This document shows, piece after piece, positions 4,569 through 5,205 of a stretch of DNA of 5,205 nucleotides (position 1 is its first letter; each line of letters begins with the position of its first letter). Made by a program: the position numbers and the translations under genes. The notes beneath the pieces are model-generated. The model was not told the DNA's origin. It made no database searches and saw only the letters and a program-made list of their open reading frames with translations. The stretch spans positions 1-5,205 of the forward strand of contig URWZ01000132.1 of assembly GCA_900551625.1 (NCBI GenBank), in the 5' to 3' direction. Origin of the DNA: an uncultured Collinsella sp. Lineage in GTDB: Bacteria; Actinomycetota; Coriobacteriia; Coriobacteriales; Coriobacteriaceae.

Positions 4569-5141
4569 ATGTCTCAGAACACCACCACCGCACAGCCCCG
4601 CACCGTCCAGACCGCCGACCGCGGCAAACTCGACGTCCGCGCCCTCGTCTTGCTCGCCATCCTGCTTGCCGCCGGCTTCATCCTCAACTTCACCGTCGGC
4701 AAGGCAATCTCGGGCATCTCGGGCGGTATGATCAGCCCCGAGTTCATCATCTCGGCATTCTGCCTCACCATCCTGGTCGTTCGTCCCAACATTGGCCAGG
4801 CGCTCGTCATTGGTCTCATCTCGGCGGCCGTGATCCAGATCACTACCACCTCGCCGTTTGTCGATTTTGCCGCCGAGGGCATCGCCGCTATGCTCATGGC
4901 CGTCATTGTCAACGCTGCCGCCAAGGACGGCCAGGTTAAGCCCGTCGTCGCCATCGCCGCAACATTCGTGACCACCTTTGTCTCGGGCGTCATCTTCATG
5001 GTCATCAAGATGGCCATGCTCGGCGTTGTGGGCGAGCTCGCCGCAGCCATGCTGCCCGTCGTCGCCATGACCGCCGTATTTAACGCCATTCTGGTCGGCG
5101 CCCTCTACCTGCCCATCCAGAAGGCCCTTAAGCTCAACTAA
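4569..5141 (+). CDS. trpP: Predicted tryptophan transporter, TrpP-like (ECF S-component type)
   Basis: A 190-residue integral membrane protein. After a polar N-terminus of about 20 residues come roughly six hydrophobic segments, near 23-42, 55-72, 75-93, 98-116, 122-148 and 155-183, and a short tail QKALKLN. Size, helix count and small-residue-rich helices fit substrate-binding S-components of energy-coupling-factor transporters. The GGM-S-PEF segment after helix 1 and the RPNIGQALVIGLISA segment resemble the TrpP (YhaG) tryptophan transporter family as I remember it. The strongest evidence for tryptophan is outside the protein: it lies directly behind a leader peptide with three Trp codons and an attenuator terminator. 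No ECF ATPase or T-subunit gene is in the window, which is normal for S-components sharing a module encoded elsewhere. The membrane-protein call is near certain; tryptophan as substrate is an inference. Other vitamin-type S-components are the main alternative. Confidence 0.75.
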   Translation: MSQNTTTAQPRTVQTADRGKLDVRALVLLAILLAAGFILNFTVGKAISGISGGMISPEFIISAFCLTILVVRPNIGQALVIGLISAAVIQITTTSPFVDFAAEGIAAMLMAVIVNAAAKDGQVKPVVAIAATFVTTFVSGVIFMVIKMAMLGVVGELAAAMLPVVAMTAVFNAILVGALYLPIQKALKLN

Positions 5142-5144
5142 CCT

Positions 5145-5160
5145 GCTCGGCTTTACGAGC
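5145..5160 (+). repeat. Short hairpin after the transporter gene
   Basis: GCTCG (5145-5149) pairs with CGAGC (5156-5160) around GCTTTA, starting four bases after the TAA. It may be a weak or partial transcription end signal; no U-tract follows before adapter sequence begins at 5176. Confidence 0.25.
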
Positions 5161-5175
5161 CACCCCATCTTGGCG

Positions 5176-5205
5176 CTGTCTCTTATACACATCTCCGAAC
5201 CCACG
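5176..5205 (-). other. Nextera Read-2 adapter remnant (not genomic)
   Basis: The last 30 bases match the reverse complement of the Nextera Read-2 adapter, starting with the mosaic end CTGTCTCTTATACACATCT. One base differs: A at 5199 where the adapter has G. Peptides beginning MGSEMCIRDS on the minus strand come from this artefact. Confidence 0.96.

Noticed and set aside
28..5175. CRISPR array, tRNA or rRNA gene, insertion sequence, phage or defence system
   Set aside because: I looked on both strands and found no regularly spaced repeat array, cloverleaf, transposase, terminal inverted repeat or defence-type domain. The only transposon-like sequences are the library adapters at the ends.
4428..5204. 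Minus-strand frame opposite the transporter
   Set aside because: It starts inside adapter sequence, is rich in Asp/Gly/His, and is the shadow of a clear membrane protein gene.

Overview
This is a 5.2-kb metagenome-style contig, probably from a gut actinobacterium of the class Coriobacteriia (Collinsella-like). The taxonomic call is inferred from the GC-rich coding sequence, strong GGAG-type ribosome binding sites and the overall look of the proteins; no marker gene is present to prove it. Both ends are sequencing artefacts. Positions 1-27 match the Nextera Read-1 transposase adapter and 5176-5205 match the reverse complement of the Read-2 adapter, so the genomic sequence is only about 28-5175.

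Layout. (1) 28-933, minus strand: a ribonuclease D family 3'-5' exonuclease with an HRDC domain, cut at its C-terminus by the adapter. (2) A divergent promoter region near 996-1003. (3) 1032-1949, plus strand: a diacylglycerol kinase/YegS-like lipid kinase. Its stop codon overlaps the ribosome binding site of a 30-residue single-pass membrane microprotein (1959-2051). (4) 2052-2359: an AT-rich intergenic region full of symmetrical elements (a 16-bp palindrome, CTCATCG repeats 21 bp apart, an inverted repeat and a leader hairpin). (5) 2360-4159: a secreted, C-terminally membrane-anchored C69-family (PepD-type) dipeptidase interrupted by one in-frame TGA at 2972-2974. (6) 4160-4568: a regulatory region with hairpins, an extended -10 promoter, a 22-codon leader peptide containing Trp-Trp-Trp, and an intrinsic terminator with a UUCG loop. 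(7) 4569-5141: a six-helix integral membrane protein resembling the TrpP-type tryptophan S-component/transporter family.

The most interesting unit is 4287-5141. It reads as a complete ribosome-mediated tryptophan attenuator placed in front of a predicted tryptophan uptake gene rather than in front of trp biosynthesis genes. A 7-bp antiterminator candidate (4410-4416 with 4472-4478) and a competing 7-bp stem (4391-4397 with 4428-4434) fit a mechanism in which a ribosome stalled on the Trp codons lets transcription continue into the transporter gene.

The extracellular dipeptidase and the tryptophan transporter together suggest a peptide and amino-acid scavenging locus. They appear to be separate transcription units, and the dipeptidase may be inactive in this sequence.
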